Origin: an uncultured Bacteroidales bacterium
GTDB lineage: Bacteria; Bacteroidota; Bacteroidia; Bacteroidales; F082
NCBI GenBank assembly: GCA_900318085.1
Contig: ONJF01000009.1
Location: forward strand, 62,001-126,000
Direction of reading: 5' to 3'
Length of the DNA stretch: 64,000 nucleotides
In this document: positions 15,701-23,144 of the stretch, piece after piece
Numbering within the stretch: position 1 is the stretch's first letter
Layout: every line of letters begins with the position of its first letter
The notes under the pieces: generated by a model
What the model was told of the DNA's origin: nothing
The model's database searches: none
What the model saw: the letters and a program-made list of their open reading frames with translations, nothing else
Made by a program: the position numbers and the translations under genes

Positions 15701-16875
15701 ATTGCAAGATAGAAGGAGATCAAGCTAATGTGACTTGGGACGCCATTGAGGGTGTGAGCCAGTATGAGGTCTACATTGATGGCGCGTTGGTCGCTACCGT
15801 CGACGAACCTGCCTATACCTTTGAGGCTGAGCCAGGTGTGGTCTCCATCACGGTGAAGGCAGTCGCCGAGAGTTGCTATGTGCTTGGTTCGAATGTTGAG
15901 GCCTGCTACATCGAACCTGTCGCTGATTTGAGGTTTGTTTCCATTAATTACGATGGGATTGGTTTCGCTTGGAATGCCGTGCCGAATGTGGAATATTATC
16001 TGGTGACCTACAATGACAGTACCGTCCAGGTTGCTCCCAGTGACACGGAATTTTCATTCCATCCTGTTGTTGGCGAGAATACCATTTGCGTGACGGCCCA
16101 TTCTGTCTATGGCTGCGATTCGGAACCGGTTTGCTTGACGAAGGAGGTCTGTGCTCTCGTCGATGGCTTCGACTATTCTTTCGTTGGCAACTTGGTTACA
16201 GTGAGCTGGAACGGTGATGCCGATTCATACATCATCAGAGGCGACTTCACCGATACTCCTTTCAATGTGGAAAGTATTACTTATAATATCATGTTAGAAG
16301 AAGATGGAGAACACATTATTTTGGTTGAGCCTTACTATATCGATGGAGAATGTCTGTCCATAATGTCAGAATTTAGGTTTGTGGTCACTAATGTTGCTCC
16401 CACCATTCAGATTGCCGATGTTCGCGAAGGCCTTATAGCCACGGCTTGGAATGCCGTTGACGGTGCCGTCGCCTACAACCTCTATCGTGACGGCGAAATG
16501 ATTGCCGAAAATCTCACGGAGTTGGCTTATGTCGACACCGAAATGGCCCTCAACGCCCAACACTGCTATGCGGTGCAGTCGGTCTTTGAGAAAGGCGTCT
16601 CCGACCTCTCTGATGAAGCTTGCGCTAACTATTTCGCAGGTGTTGGCGAGGATGACAGTAAGGTCGCCATCTTCCCCAACCCAACCACCGATAAGGTAAC
16701 TATCCAATGCGAAGGCATGACTATGGTAGAGGTTTATTCTGCCGAGGGTAAGTTGGTGCAACGCGTCAAGGTGGAAGGCGACACCTATCAACTTGACGGC
16801 TTGGAGAGCGGCGTCTACACGCTCCGCGTCATGAAGGGAGAAAGCATCTTCATCCGCAGGGTCGTGAAGATGTAA
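12724..16875 (+). CDS. Secreted subtilisin-like (S8) protease with T9SS sorting tail
   Basis: Giant exported serine protease of 1383 residues. A signal peptide (MRKLLFLLLTAMLCMNGFAQ) and a propeptide-like region (to about 160) precede the S8 domain. Asp185 lies in AVIDTGVNYNHLD, His226 in MGHGSHCAG, oxyanion Asn321 in AAGNEGN and Ser429 in SGTSMATP. Residues about 500-730 form CARDB-like sandwich domains, then a C-rich EGSY-like region (LVDSYGDGWQGNYLTV), then about five fibronectin-III-like repeats (for example GYEVYRE, IEYQVYMDD, YEVYIDG). The C terminus (VAIFPNPTTDKVTI ... ESGVYTLRV) is a T9SS type A tail, so it is exported across the outer membrane and probably anchored on LPS. Confidence 0.93.
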   Translation: MRKLLFLLLTAMLCMNGFAQSVIDPFLGEEMTRRSDDEKINIIVIMKAQYDRAQLNRRADWFTTRAERREFVVNELKEFANATQYDLRHTLAEMERVGMVTSPRILWMANAMGLSANKAAINDLARRNDIQIIGYDIERNWIPDGEVAAPASATREITPNVTQVNADDVWALGYTGEGVVVAVIDTGVNYNHLDVADHLWDGGTEFPHHGYDVYNNDNDPMDDMGHGSHCAGTVCGDGSAGSQTGMAPNATLMCVKCLNSQGGGGATPIAAGIQWAVEHGCDMFSMSLGIANSTIAERTLLRHMCVAALDAGVVAAIAAGNEGNQMWQAPIPNNVRVPGSCPPPYMDEVQGENPGDLTCSVCIGAVNYNDAAANFTSRGPVTWTNTEFGDYPYDPGIGLIRPDVCAPGVDIKSLNYQTNTGYTSMSGTSMATPCAAGCMALMLSKDPNLMPADVCRILEETAVRLAEGKSNIYGFGRIDVLAAVEAIQLGAIKYNTYAINDPQGNNNHKLNPGESVTMDLTLDNITDQPVNNVSVVLSTENEHVTITDNTVDFPSFAANETLTVADAFAFSIDDQLLANERIRFSIEISVEGEVTAHFNFNVDVYDYLLQYGATVVLNDDNANGLINPGETADLRILVDNVGNELAQMVVGTLSTDYEFVTLNETEKPYSTIGANMMAYADYNVTLDAAAPEDFVIPFTLDLVDAFGRHTVLTFNYRNACNIIFSLVDSYGDGWQGNYLTVVYSDGTPTEQMTVNNGSTATYIREVASGSTISLTWHNGQWTSECSFEITYEDGTVIYQNAGGFNGTQTFTINCGGGGGTPEFCDPVRNLAYEQVGHDIVLTWEAPETGFPTGYEVYRETVLLTTTTELAYTDADLDDGLYNYCVYAVYADCQSEYVCVEAEVLMCGPVQHLNYALSDDLLLTLTWEAPEDPSGLIEYQVYMDDELVTTTNELTYAFTITEGQHDVAVNAVFESCEKDVHIPVCVVGAVQNLDCKIEGDQANVTWDAIEGVSQYEVYIDGALVATVDEPAYTFEAEPGVVSITVKAVAESCYVLGSNVEACYIEPVADLRFVSINYDGIGFAWNAVPNVEYYLVTYNDSTVQVAPSDTEFSFHPVVGENTICVTAHSVYGCDSEPVCLTKEVCALVDGFDYSFVGNLVTVSWNGDADSYIIRGDFTDTPFNVESITYNIMLEEDGEHIILVEPYYIDGECLSIMSEFRFVVTNVAPTIQIADVREGLIATAWNAVDGAVAYNLYRDGEMIAENLTELAYVDTEMALNAQHCYAVQSVFEKGVSDLSDEACANYFAGVGEDDSKVAIFPNPTTDKVTIQCEGMTMVEVYSAEGKLVQRVKVEGDTYQLDGLESGVYTLRVMKGESIFIRRVVKM

Positions 16876-16897
16876 AAACGCGTTCCGTTTATAATTC

Positions 16898-16929
16898 AAG
16901 GTCGCTTCGTTAACGAGGCGACCTTTTTT
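16898..16929 (+). terminator. Rho-independent terminator after the S8 protease
   Basis: AAGGTCGCTTCG pairs with CGAGGCGACCTT (one G-T wobble) around a TTAA loop, followed by a T-run. Confidence 0.8.
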
Positions 16930-16931
16930 CG

Positions 16932-16940
16932 TATCTTTGC
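16932..16940 (+). promoter_or_regulatory. -7 promoter box for the OMP-kdtA operon
   Basis: TATCTTTGC, an exact TAnnTTTGC match, directly after the terminator T-run and about 47 bases before the outer membrane protein start. Confidence 0.65.
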
Positions 16941-16986
16941 AGTCTCTATACTAAAATGACTTGTATTCCGTTCATTATAAAAACTG

Positions 16987-17808
16987 ATGACAATGCGAAA
17001 ACTCTTTATATCCTTATTGCTTCTGTTGGGTGTGTCGCTGCAGGTGGCCGCACAGACGCCTAAAGATATCATGAAAGAACCCATTCCTGTGGCCATGTTC
17101 CAGGTTAACTATGCCTTCCAGATGCCTGCCTTCGACACAAGGAAATTGTATGGCGTTAACCATAGCATAGGCGGCGGATTTGCTTACAAGACCGAAACGA
17201 ACTGGCTCTTTGCGGCCAACGCCAATTTCATTATGGGCGACAAGGTGAAAGGTGACCGCATCGAGCTGTTTGGCGAGGGCATCACCACAATCCATGGTGA
17301 AATCATCGGTGGCGCGGGTAGCGTCGCTCTGCTTGATGTCAACCAACGTGGTTTCCATGTCCAGGCTGAAATGGGCAAGATGTTCTCCTTGGGTCCCAAC
17401 CCCAACTGTGGCATCTTCGTGCAAGGCGGCCTTGGCTACCTCCAAAACCGCCTCCGTGTCGATTTCCAACAGACCTTGCTCAACCCGCCCTATCAGGTGG
17501 AAGGCGACTACCAATACGGCTACGACCGCTTGCGCGGTGGTCCGGCGGTGCATTTCGAGACAGGCTATCTCTATCTCAGCGATACCCGTTTGTTCAACAT
17601 CTCCGTTGCCCTTGAGGTGACCTATGCCCGTACCCGCGACCTGCGCGACTACGACTTCCGCGTGTTCACTAACCCCGAGACGGGTCAGCTTGAGCCCGTG
17701 GGCCCCACCGACCCTCACAAACGCTACAACGACTTTTACTACGGCATACGCGTCACGTGGAGCATCCCCACCTATGAGCGTAAGCCTGATGACTACTATT
17801 ACGATTAA
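16987..17808 (+). CDS. Predicted outer membrane beta-barrel protein upstream of kdtA
   Basis: The 273-residue protein has a signal peptide (RKLFISLLLLLGVSLQVAAQ). Its body has alternating aromatic strands: NHSIGGGFAYKTETNWLF, FVQGGLGYLQNRL, HFETGYLYLSDTRLF, and a final aromatic strand YYGIRVTWSIPTYE. This is typical of an 8-10 strand outer membrane barrel. A Bacteroidetes family of this kind often sits next to kdtA, which suggests an envelope role, but no activity is known. Start may be 16987 or 16993; both precede the same signal peptide. A 16-bp hairpin separates it from kdtA. Confidence 0.75.
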   Translation: MTMRKLFISLLLLLGVSLQVAAQTPKDIMKEPIPVAMFQVNYAFQMPAFDTRKLYGVNHSIGGGFAYKTETNWLFAANANFIMGDKVKGDRIELFGEGITTIHGEIIGGAGSVALLDVNQRGFHVQAEMGKMFSLGPNPNCGIFVQGGLGYLQNRLRVDFQQTLLNPPYQVEGDYQYGYDRLRGGPAVHFETGYLYLSDTRLFNISVALEVTYARTRDLRDYDFRVFTNPETGQLEPVGPTDPHKRYNDFYYGIRVTWSIPTYERKPDDYYYD

Positions 17809-17813
17809 ATAGA

Positions 17814-17881
17814 CCCAGACCATTGACCATGACCCTGACCAACCTAATTGTGGCAGGTCAGGGTCATGGTCTTTGGTCAGG
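17814..17881. repeat. Long hairpin between OMP gene and kdtA
   Basis: GACCATGACCCTGACC (17825-17840) is perfectly complementary to 17856-17871, with a 15-base loop, and imperfect GACC/GGTC copies extend the arms outward. There is no T-run, so it looks more like a palindromic repeat element than a terminator. Confidence 0.75.
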
Positions 17882-17892
17882 GTAAGGAAAAC

Positions 17893-19254
17893 ATGCGAGT
17901 CCTCTATACCATAGGAATCCTTCTCTATTCCCTCGGCGTCCGACTTGCCGCCCTCTTTGGCCATGCCAAGGCGATGAAGTGGGTCGAAGGACGTAGAAAA
18001 CAAGGTCTCCAGAGTCTTCAGGAACCTGAAAAAACTGAGGTCCCTGAGCCTGTCGAAGGGCCGACCATAAAAGAACCGGTCCTTCGACCTTTCGACAAGC
18101 TCAAGGCTCAGGAACCTAACGAGTCATGGGTGTGGTTCCACGCCGCCTCCCTTGGCGAGTTTGAGCAAGGACGTCCCGTCATCGAGGCGCTGAAGGAACG
18201 TCATCCCGAATTGAAAGTCTCCCTCACGTTTTTCTCGCCTTCGGGCTATGAGGTGCGCAAGAACTATCCCTTGGCCGACGAGGTGCTCTACCTACCTTCC
18301 GACACGCCCCGTCATGCCGCCCAATGGGTGCGACGCCACCCTTTCGTGGCCGCCGTTTTCATCAAGTACGAGTTTTGGTTCAACTACATGCAAGCGCTGA
18401 AAGATGCGGGCATACCGTTGTTCTACATCTCGCTCATCCTCAGTTCCGATTCCTATTTCTTCCGTTGGTATGGTACCTGGTTTCTCCGCCAACTCCATCA
18501 TGTGACCCATTTCTTTGTACAAGACGATACCACGGCAAAGTTGCTTGCGACCAATGGTTTGTCTAATGTCACCGTGTGTGGCGACACCCGCTTCGACCGC
18601 GTGGCTGCCATTGCCCGTCAGGCCCAACCTTTCCCTGAGGTCGAACAATTCATCAAGGGACGCAAATGCATCATCGCGGGCAGCACTTGGCCCCCCGACG
18701 AGCGCCTGCTCCTCGACTTCATGCCCCAGATGCCCGACGACTATTGCCTCATTATCGCTCCGCACGATATTTCGGAGACGCATATCGCACAAATCAGGGC
18801 ACAGTTCCCCAATGCGCTGTTGTATTCCGAATGGTCGTCGCTCTGCCAGTGTCCTAACGAAACGCAGCAGAGTGTATCTCTTGGCAAGTGTTCCAATGTT
18901 TTGGTGATCAATACGATTGGAATCCTTTCCCAACTGTATCAGTATGCACGCTTTGTCTACATCGGCGGAGGCTTCGGCGTCAACATCCACAACATCCAGG
19001 AGCCAGTCACTTTTGGCTGTCCTGTGGTATTCGGTCCCAAGTACAAGAGTTTCCGCGAGGCGGTCGACTTGGTGGCGCTTGAAGGTGCTTTCCCCATACG
19101 GAATGCAGAAGAGTTGCAGTCCGTTTTTCGTCGGATGATAGATGACGAGACTTTCCTCAATAAGGCCTCTGGAGTCTGTATCGACTACCTCAATGCCCAA
19201 GTAGGTGCCACACAAAGCATAATGTCGGGGCTGGAAAAGTCACTTTTTTCATAA
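17893..19254 (+). CDS. kdtA: 3-deoxy-D-manno-octulosonic acid (Kdo) transferase with in-frame repeat insertion
   Basis: Inner-membrane glycosyltransferase (GT30) adding Kdo to lipid IVA in LPS synthesis. From the ATG at 17893 it is 453 residues: an N-terminal membrane anchor (VLYTIGILLYSLGVRLAALF), then HAASLGEFEQGRP with the general-base glutamate (about 89), KYEFWFNYM, and the C-terminal GGGFGVNIHNIQEP. The upstream extension from 17848 lies inside a hairpin and is not used. Oddity: residues 43-76 between the anchor and the enzyme domain, including VPEPVEGPTIKEP, are encoded by a palindromic element with CCTGAGCCTGTCGAAGGG arms. Homologues have only a short linker there. Confidence 0.93.
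   Translation: MRVLYTIGILLYSLGVRLAALFGHAKAMKWVEGRRKQGLQSLQEPEKTEVPEPVEGPTIKEPVLRPFDKLKAQEPNESWVWFHAASLGEFEQGRPVIEALKERHPELKVSLTFFSPSGYEVRKNYPLADEVLYLPSDTPRHAAQWVRRHPFVAAVFIKYEFWFNYMQALKDAGIPLFYISLILSSDSYFFRWYGTWFLRQLHHVTHFFVQDDTTAKLLATNGLSNVTVCGDTRFDRVAAIARQAQPFPEVEQFIKGRKCIIAGSTWPPDERLLLDFMPQMPDDYCLIIAPHDISETHIAQIRAQFPNALLYSEWSSLCQCPNETQQSVSLGKCSNVLVINTIGILSQLYQYARFVYIGGGFGVNIHNIQEPVTFGCPVVFGPKYKSFREAVDLVALEGAFPIRNAEELQSVFRRMIDDETFLNKASGVCIDYLNAQVGATQSIMSGLEKSLFS
18041..18112. repeat. CTGAGCC...TCGAAGG palindromic element inside kdtA
   Basis: Left arm CCCTGAGCCTGTCGAAGGG and right arm around TTCGACAAGCTCAAGGCTCAGG are near reverse complements. The same left-arm sequence, slightly altered, is found in frame in the zinc-ribbon gene at 32884-32915. 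Confidence 0.8.
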
Positions 19255-19291
19255 AATTTCAAGTTTTTTTTGCTTTCTTGATTTTAATGAC

Positions 19292-19299
19292 TAATTTTG
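19292..19299 (+). promoter_or_regulatory. Possible -7 box for pdxA
   Basis: TAATTTTG fits TAnnTTTG and lies 48 bases before the ATG at 19347. Confidence 0.35.
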
Positions 19300-19346
19300 A
19301 AGGCTGATTTCGTGTTGAAATTCAGTTTCATATAAAAGTGACGCCT

Positions 19347-20318
19347 ATGCAAGACAAACCTACCCAACTGTTTCCCCGCATCGGGCTTTGCCCTGGCGAC
19401 CTCAATGGCATCGGCTATGAAATCATCTTGAAGACCTTTGCCGACGCTCGTATGTTGGACGCGCTCATTCCTGTCTTGTATGGGCAATCCAAGGCGTTTT
19501 CCTATTACAAGAAGAACTTTGGCCTTGAGAGTCCCAACTATTCGCTGACGCGTGACGCACGCCAGGCATGGGACAAGAAGTTCAACATTATCAACATCGT
19601 GGAAAACGAGGTGAAGATTGATCCTGGCACGCCTACCGAGGTATCGGCCGAGATGTCGGTGCTCTCGATGAAACGCGCCACCGCCGACCTCAACGACGGC
19701 TTTATCGACGCTTTGGTCGTTGCGCCCGATGGTCCTGTGGTGGCCAAGAGCAACCTTGACTATCTGCTGTCGTTCCATAAGGCTACGGATCCATTGCGCG
19801 TGATGGTCAATGACTTGATGCGTATTGGACTGGCCACGGATGATATGCCGCTCAACGATGCTTTGGGTCTTCTCAATTCTCGTTATCTCGTGTCGAAGCT
19901 GACCGTCTTTGCCCAAGCCTTGTCGACGGACTTTGGCCTTAACGCGCCGAAAATTGCCGTCATGGGTCTCAATCCCCATTCAGGCCATGATGATCAGGTG
20001 GTGGCGGCTATTGCTGAAGCCAAGAACAAAGACATCTTTGCCTTCGGGCCTTTCTCGGCCACGCAGCTCTTTGCCACGGGATTGTGGAAGAAATACGATG
20101 CAGTGCTGGCTTTGCATTACGAGCAAGGCATTCTGCCGCTCAGGCTGATGACGACGGGCGGTTGCGCCTCTTATTGGGCTGGGTTGCCTGTGGTGTGTAC
20201 CGCACCGCTGCATGGTCCCGCTTTCGACATCGCCAACACCAACCAAGCTGTGCCCGACGATTACCGCAAGGCGGTGTACCTTGCTGCTGATATTGTGAAT
20301 TCAAGGAAAAGTATTTAA
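19347..20318 (+). CDS. pdxA: Divergent PdxA-family protein (4-hydroxythreonine-4-phosphate dehydrogenase-like)
   Basis: 323 residues from the ATG at 19347 (an upstream GTG at 19338 is possible). The fold is clear: LCPGDLNGIGYEIILKTF near the N terminus, LVVAPDGPVV, RIGLATDDMPL, VMGLNPHSG and APLHGPAFDIAN. PdxA makes 3-amino-1-hydroxyacetone phosphate for pyridoxal phosphate. Only one of its three metal-binding histidine motifs is orthodox here (LNPHSG). The GHTE motif is replaced by a shortened LLSFHKATDP, and MYHDQG reads LHYEQG with the histidine shifted by one. DHGTA is changed to LHGPA. It may be an altered-specificity or metal-independent paralogue. The family call is firm, the reaction is not. 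Confidence 0.75.
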   Translation: MQDKPTQLFPRIGLCPGDLNGIGYEIILKTFADARMLDALIPVLYGQSKAFSYYKKNFGLESPNYSLTRDARQAWDKKFNIINIVENEVKIDPGTPTEVSAEMSVLSMKRATADLNDGFIDALVVAPDGPVVAKSNLDYLLSFHKATDPLRVMVNDLMRIGLATDDMPLNDALGLLNSRYLVSKLTVFAQALSTDFGLNAPKIAVMGLNPHSGHDDQVVAAIAEAKNKDIFAFGPFSATQLFATGLWKKYDAVLALHYEQGILPLRLMTTGGCASYWAGLPVVCTAPLHGPAFDIANTNQAVPDDYRKAVYLAADIVNSRKSI

Positions 20319-20349
20319 ACTGCTTCTCGGATTTTACTTACTTACAGTA

Positions 20350-20475
20350 GATTCCCTGCGGGAATGGAGTTTCATCACCTATAATATGCGGCGGCTAGAG
20401 GGTCTGACGAATTGTAGATTTCACCAGCCGCCGCAAAATAATCAAACGCTTTTCTCCATTCCCGAAGGGAACCTC
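20350..20475. repeat. Nested long palindrome, family A, copy 1
   Basis: Outer arms GATTCCCTGCGGGAATGGAG and CTCCATTCCCGAAGGGAAC enclose inner arms GCGGCGGCT and AGCCGCCGC. About 126 bases long and nearly identical to the copy at 20510-20635. Confidence 0.85.
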
Positions 20476-20509
20476 TGTTTCAAATTCTCGGAATTCACAG
20501 GTTTAAGGA

Positions 20510-20635
20510 GATTCCCTGCGGGAATGGAGTTTCATCATCTATAATATGCGGCGGCTAGAGGGCCTGACGAATTGTGGATTTCACCAGCCGCCGCAAAATA
20601 ATCAAACGTTTTTCTCCATTCCCGAAGGGAACCTC
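20510..20635. repeat. Nested long palindrome, family A, copy 2
   Basis: Direct repeat of 20350-20475 with only a few base differences (for example GGTCTGACG to GGCCTGACG). The roughly 34-base spacer between copies is unrelated. It lies just before a bidirectional terminator. Confidence 0.85.
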
Positions 20636-20637
20636 AC

Positions 20638-20667
20638 AAAAAAAGGAGGCTTTTGGCCTCCTTTTTT
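20638..20667. terminator. Bidirectional terminator between pdxA and the T9SS gene
   Basis: A-run, GGAGGC, loop TTTTG, GCCTCC, T-run: works on both strands for these convergent genes. Confidence 0.85.
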
Positions 20668-20688
20668 CATAGTGTGTGCTTAAGTGAA

Positions 20689-22647
20689 TTACTTCACGAT
20701 GAGCTTCTGCGTGTCGTTGCCGGCATTCACGAAGTAGACGCCAGCAGTGAGTTCGCTGATGTTGACGCTGTTGACGCCAGCGTTGCCCTTGACGCTCATC
20801 ACGCTCTGACCCATCATGTTGTAGATCACGATGTCAGCGTTCTGGCTGAGGACGACTTGAAGCTGGTTGACAGCGGGGTTGGGATAGACGCTCATGTGCG
20901 TGTTGTGGCTCACTTCCGGAACACCAACACCGGCACCCGGGAAGAGTTCGTCCAGCTCGAAGGTCAAACCACGATAGAAGTTATCGTTGGCGCTTTGGCT
21001 GGCACCTTCTTCTGATTGGACATAAGTGCCGGGAGCACCGTCTTCTTGCACGGCCACAACGAGGGTGTGGCCGATGACAGTGGCTTGAGGATAGGCAAAT
21101 TCACTGTTGGTGAATTGGAAGTCCCAAGTGAGGGGTTCGAAGTGCGACCAGGTGAGACCGCCGTCGCCCGAGTAGTTGGCGAAAAGTTTGAAGAAGTATC
21201 TGTCGGCATCCATGTTGTTTTCGTCCATCATCATCCACACAGCAACCATGTCGCTGCCGCCAGTGCCGGGCACCATGCTAAGGATAGGCATGGCGCAGAT
21301 ACCGCAGTTGTAGTGTCCGTGGAGGTCACCGAGGGCTTCGGTCACGTCAATGTTGAATTCAGTGGCTTCATAGGGATCTTCCCAGAAACCTTCGTCGGTC
21401 AAAGGTGCGAGGGAGCCGAAATACTCTGGCCACATCTCATGGTTGGCATCGCTCCAAGGCCACCATGAAGCAAAGAGGTCTTCATAGATATAGGCGGTGT
21501 CGATGATGAAGGGCTGACCGTGAGTGGGGGTAATCGGGTTGGTGGGGTCGTAACCATAACCGTAGCTACCGTCGTTATAACCTTGGAAAGGCAGGTATTC
21601 GCTCCAGAAAGCGACACCACCCATACCCGGGAAGTAACCGCCGTCCTCAGAGGAGGCTACACCGTTTGTGCCGTTCCATTCGTAGGCCATGCAGAGTTCA
21701 CCGTTGGCATTCCATTGGCAGGAAGTCCAGCGGGGGCAGCCGAAGCCCCAACCTGATTCGGGATAGGTTCCAAACGGATCGGGGTGGTGGTAGAACAGCT
21801 TTCTATTCCAAGTCTCACCGTTGTCGTCGCTGTAGATGACCATACCGTCGCTCCAAGTGTTGTTGATGACGAGTGCGAGGCGGTTGTCTTCGGTGGTCTC
21901 CATCCAATAATAGGTGTTGGTGCCCCAGTTGACGCCGTATTCAGCAGTCGTGAAGGGCAGTTCGACGCACTCCTTGTCCCAGGTCTGGCCGCCGTCGCTC
22001 GAACGCCAGTAGCGGATGGGCTCATACACATTGCCTTCCCAAGCCGTGAACTTGGCAGCAGCCACGTGGATGATGTCGCGCTCGGGACCCGAGGTCATCA
22101 CCGAGGGGTGGGTGTAGTCAGGGTTGTTGGTGTAAAGGACACCAGTAGCGCATTCAGGCGTCATGTTGTCCTTGTCTTCAGCAATGTAGATGCCGAGGTT
22201 GTCAGCAGTGTGGGCTGCAATGACGATGCCGTTCTCTTTGTAGCGGGCGATGGAACCGAAGCCGGTTCTCTCGTTTTCGATACGGCCACCGAGCGGAATC
22301 CATTCGTCTTTCTCACTGTCGTAGGTGGCGATGTTGGTGCCACGGTCGCTGTAGTTGGTGGTGCTGGCCCAAGTGGAGGCGAAGTTGGCGATGCCATCAG
22401 GCCAAGTGATCGTTCTAGTGATGTAGCCAGCGTTGGTCTGCCAGTCGTAGGTGCTGTAGTCCAACTCAGTCGGTTCGGCACGCATCATGGTAGGCTCGGT
22501 CTGCACATTCTGCAGCGTCTCAAAGCCATTGGCCTTTTGCATGGTGGCCACATTGTGCTTGACGTCTTTGTGAGACATCGTTCTCACTTGCGAGTAGCCA
22601 GCCATGGCTACCAACAAGACTAATGCTAAAGTAAATAACTTTTTCAT
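20689..22647 (-). CDS. Secreted BNR/sialidase-like repeat protein with T9SS tail (paralogue 1)
   Basis: The ATG at 22647 gives 652 residues with signal peptide MKKLFTLALVLLVAMAGYSQ. The middle has Asp-box-like motifs, RSSDGGQTWDKE, YSDDNGETWNRK and YSGDGGLTWSHF, spaced as in BNR/sialidase-type propellers. No sialidase catalytic arginine triad could be assigned, so enzymatic activity is not claimed. The C terminus (MSVYPNPAVNQLQV ... LTAGVYFVNAG) is a T9SS type A tail. A TATCTTTGC box at 22711-22719 (minus) precedes it. A related protein lies next upstream (23145-25250), in the same direction and with the same terminator type. Confidence 0.85.
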   Translation of the reverse strand: MKKLFTLALVLLVAMAGYSQVRTMSHKDVKHNVATMQKANGFETLQNVQTEPTMMRAEPTELDYSTYDWQTNAGYITRTITWPDGIANFASTWASTTNYSDRGTNIATYDSEKDEWIPLGGRIENERTGFGSIARYKENGIVIAAHTADNLGIYIAEDKDNMTPECATGVLYTNNPDYTHPSVMTSGPERDIIHVAAAKFTAWEGNVYEPIRYWRSSDGGQTWDKECVELPFTTAEYGVNWGTNTYYWMETTEDNRLALVINNTWSDGMVIYSDDNGETWNRKLFYHHPDPFGTYPESGWGFGCPRWTSCQWNANGELCMAYEWNGTNGVASSEDGGYFPGMGGVAFWSEYLPFQGYNDGSYGYGYDPTNPITPTHGQPFIIDTAYIYEDLFASWWPWSDANHEMWPEYFGSLAPLTDEGFWEDPYEATEFNIDVTEALGDLHGHYNCGICAMPILSMVPGTGGSDMVAVWMMMDENNMDADRYFFKLFANYSGDGGLTWSHFEPLTWDFQFTNSEFAYPQATVIGHTLVVAVQEDGAPGTYVQSEEGASQSANDNFYRGLTFELDELFPGAGVGVPEVSHNTHMSVYPNPAVNQLQVVLSQNADIVIYNMMGQSVMSVKGNAGVNSVNISELTAGVYFVNAGNDTQKLIVK

Positions 22648-22710
22648 TTTGTGTGGTTTTAGTTGATAATTGAGTTGATTGATTGTGTTTTCTTTTATTG
22701 GAAATGTGGA

Positions 22711-22719
22711 GCAAAGATA
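22711..22719 (-). promoter_or_regulatory. -7 promoter box for T9SS BNR paralogue 1
   Basis: Minus-strand TATCTTTGC, an exact consensus match, 64 bases upstream of the ATG. Confidence 0.6.
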
Positions 22720-22775
22720 ATGGTTTTTTCTAATACGCAAGTGGTTTTGGAGTTTTTTTTTCGGTTTTTATAGAA

Positions 22776-22827
22776 GATTCCTTTCGGGAATGGAGAGCTG
22801 TTTGTATTATAATTGCGGTGGCAGGAG
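22776..22827. repeat. Family A half-copy, left half only
   Basis: Begins GATTCCTTTCGGGAATGGAG and reads through to the inner arm GCGGTGGCAGG, where it stops at the centre and is followed at once by a complete copy (22829). The same arrangement is found at 25384-25432. Confidence 0.75.
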
Positions 22828-22828
22828 G

Positions 22829-22954
22829 TTCCCTTCGGGAATGGAGAATGAGTTTCATCTATCAAGCGGCGGCAGAAAAGATTTGAATGTTGGAAACACG
22901 ACAAGCCGCCGCGGATATACGAAAGATGAAGAAACTCCATTCCCGCAGGGAATC
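22829..22954. repeat. Nested long palindrome, family A, copy 3
   Basis: TTCCCTTCGGGAATGGAG ... CTCCATTCCCGCAGGGAATC with inner GCGGCGGC / GCCGCCGC. Almost identical to the adjacent copy at 22957-23087. Confidence 0.85.
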
Positions 22955-22956
22955 CC

Positions 22957-23087
22957 GATTCCCTTCGGGAATGGAGAATGAGTTTCATCTATCAAGCGGC
23001 GGCAGAAAAGATTTAGATGTTGGAAACACGACAAGCCGCCGCGGATATAAGAAAGATGAAGAAACTCTATTTCGCGAAGGGAACCTC
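22957..23087. repeat. Nested long palindrome, family A, copy 4
   Basis: Tandem direct repeat of the preceding copy, two bases apart; the right outer arm is partly decayed (CTCTATTTCGCGAAGGGAAC). Lies directly before the terminator at 23090. Confidence 0.85.
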
Positions 23088-23089
23088 AC

Positions 23090-23118
23090 AAAAAAAGGAG
23101 GCCGAAGCCTCCTTTTTT
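23090..23118 (-). terminator. Terminator of T9SS BNR paralogue 2
   Basis: A-run, GGAGGC, loop CGAA, GCCTCC, T-run. Nearly the same sequence as the terminator at 20638-20667. Confidence 0.85.
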
Positions 23119-23144
23119 CGTGTCAAGTTGTGTGAGTGTTGAAC

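Noticed and set aside
17848..17892. Upstream start for kdtA at 17848
   Set aside because: The added codons lie within a long hairpin and do not resemble the KdtA N terminus; the ATG at 17893 begins the membrane anchor.
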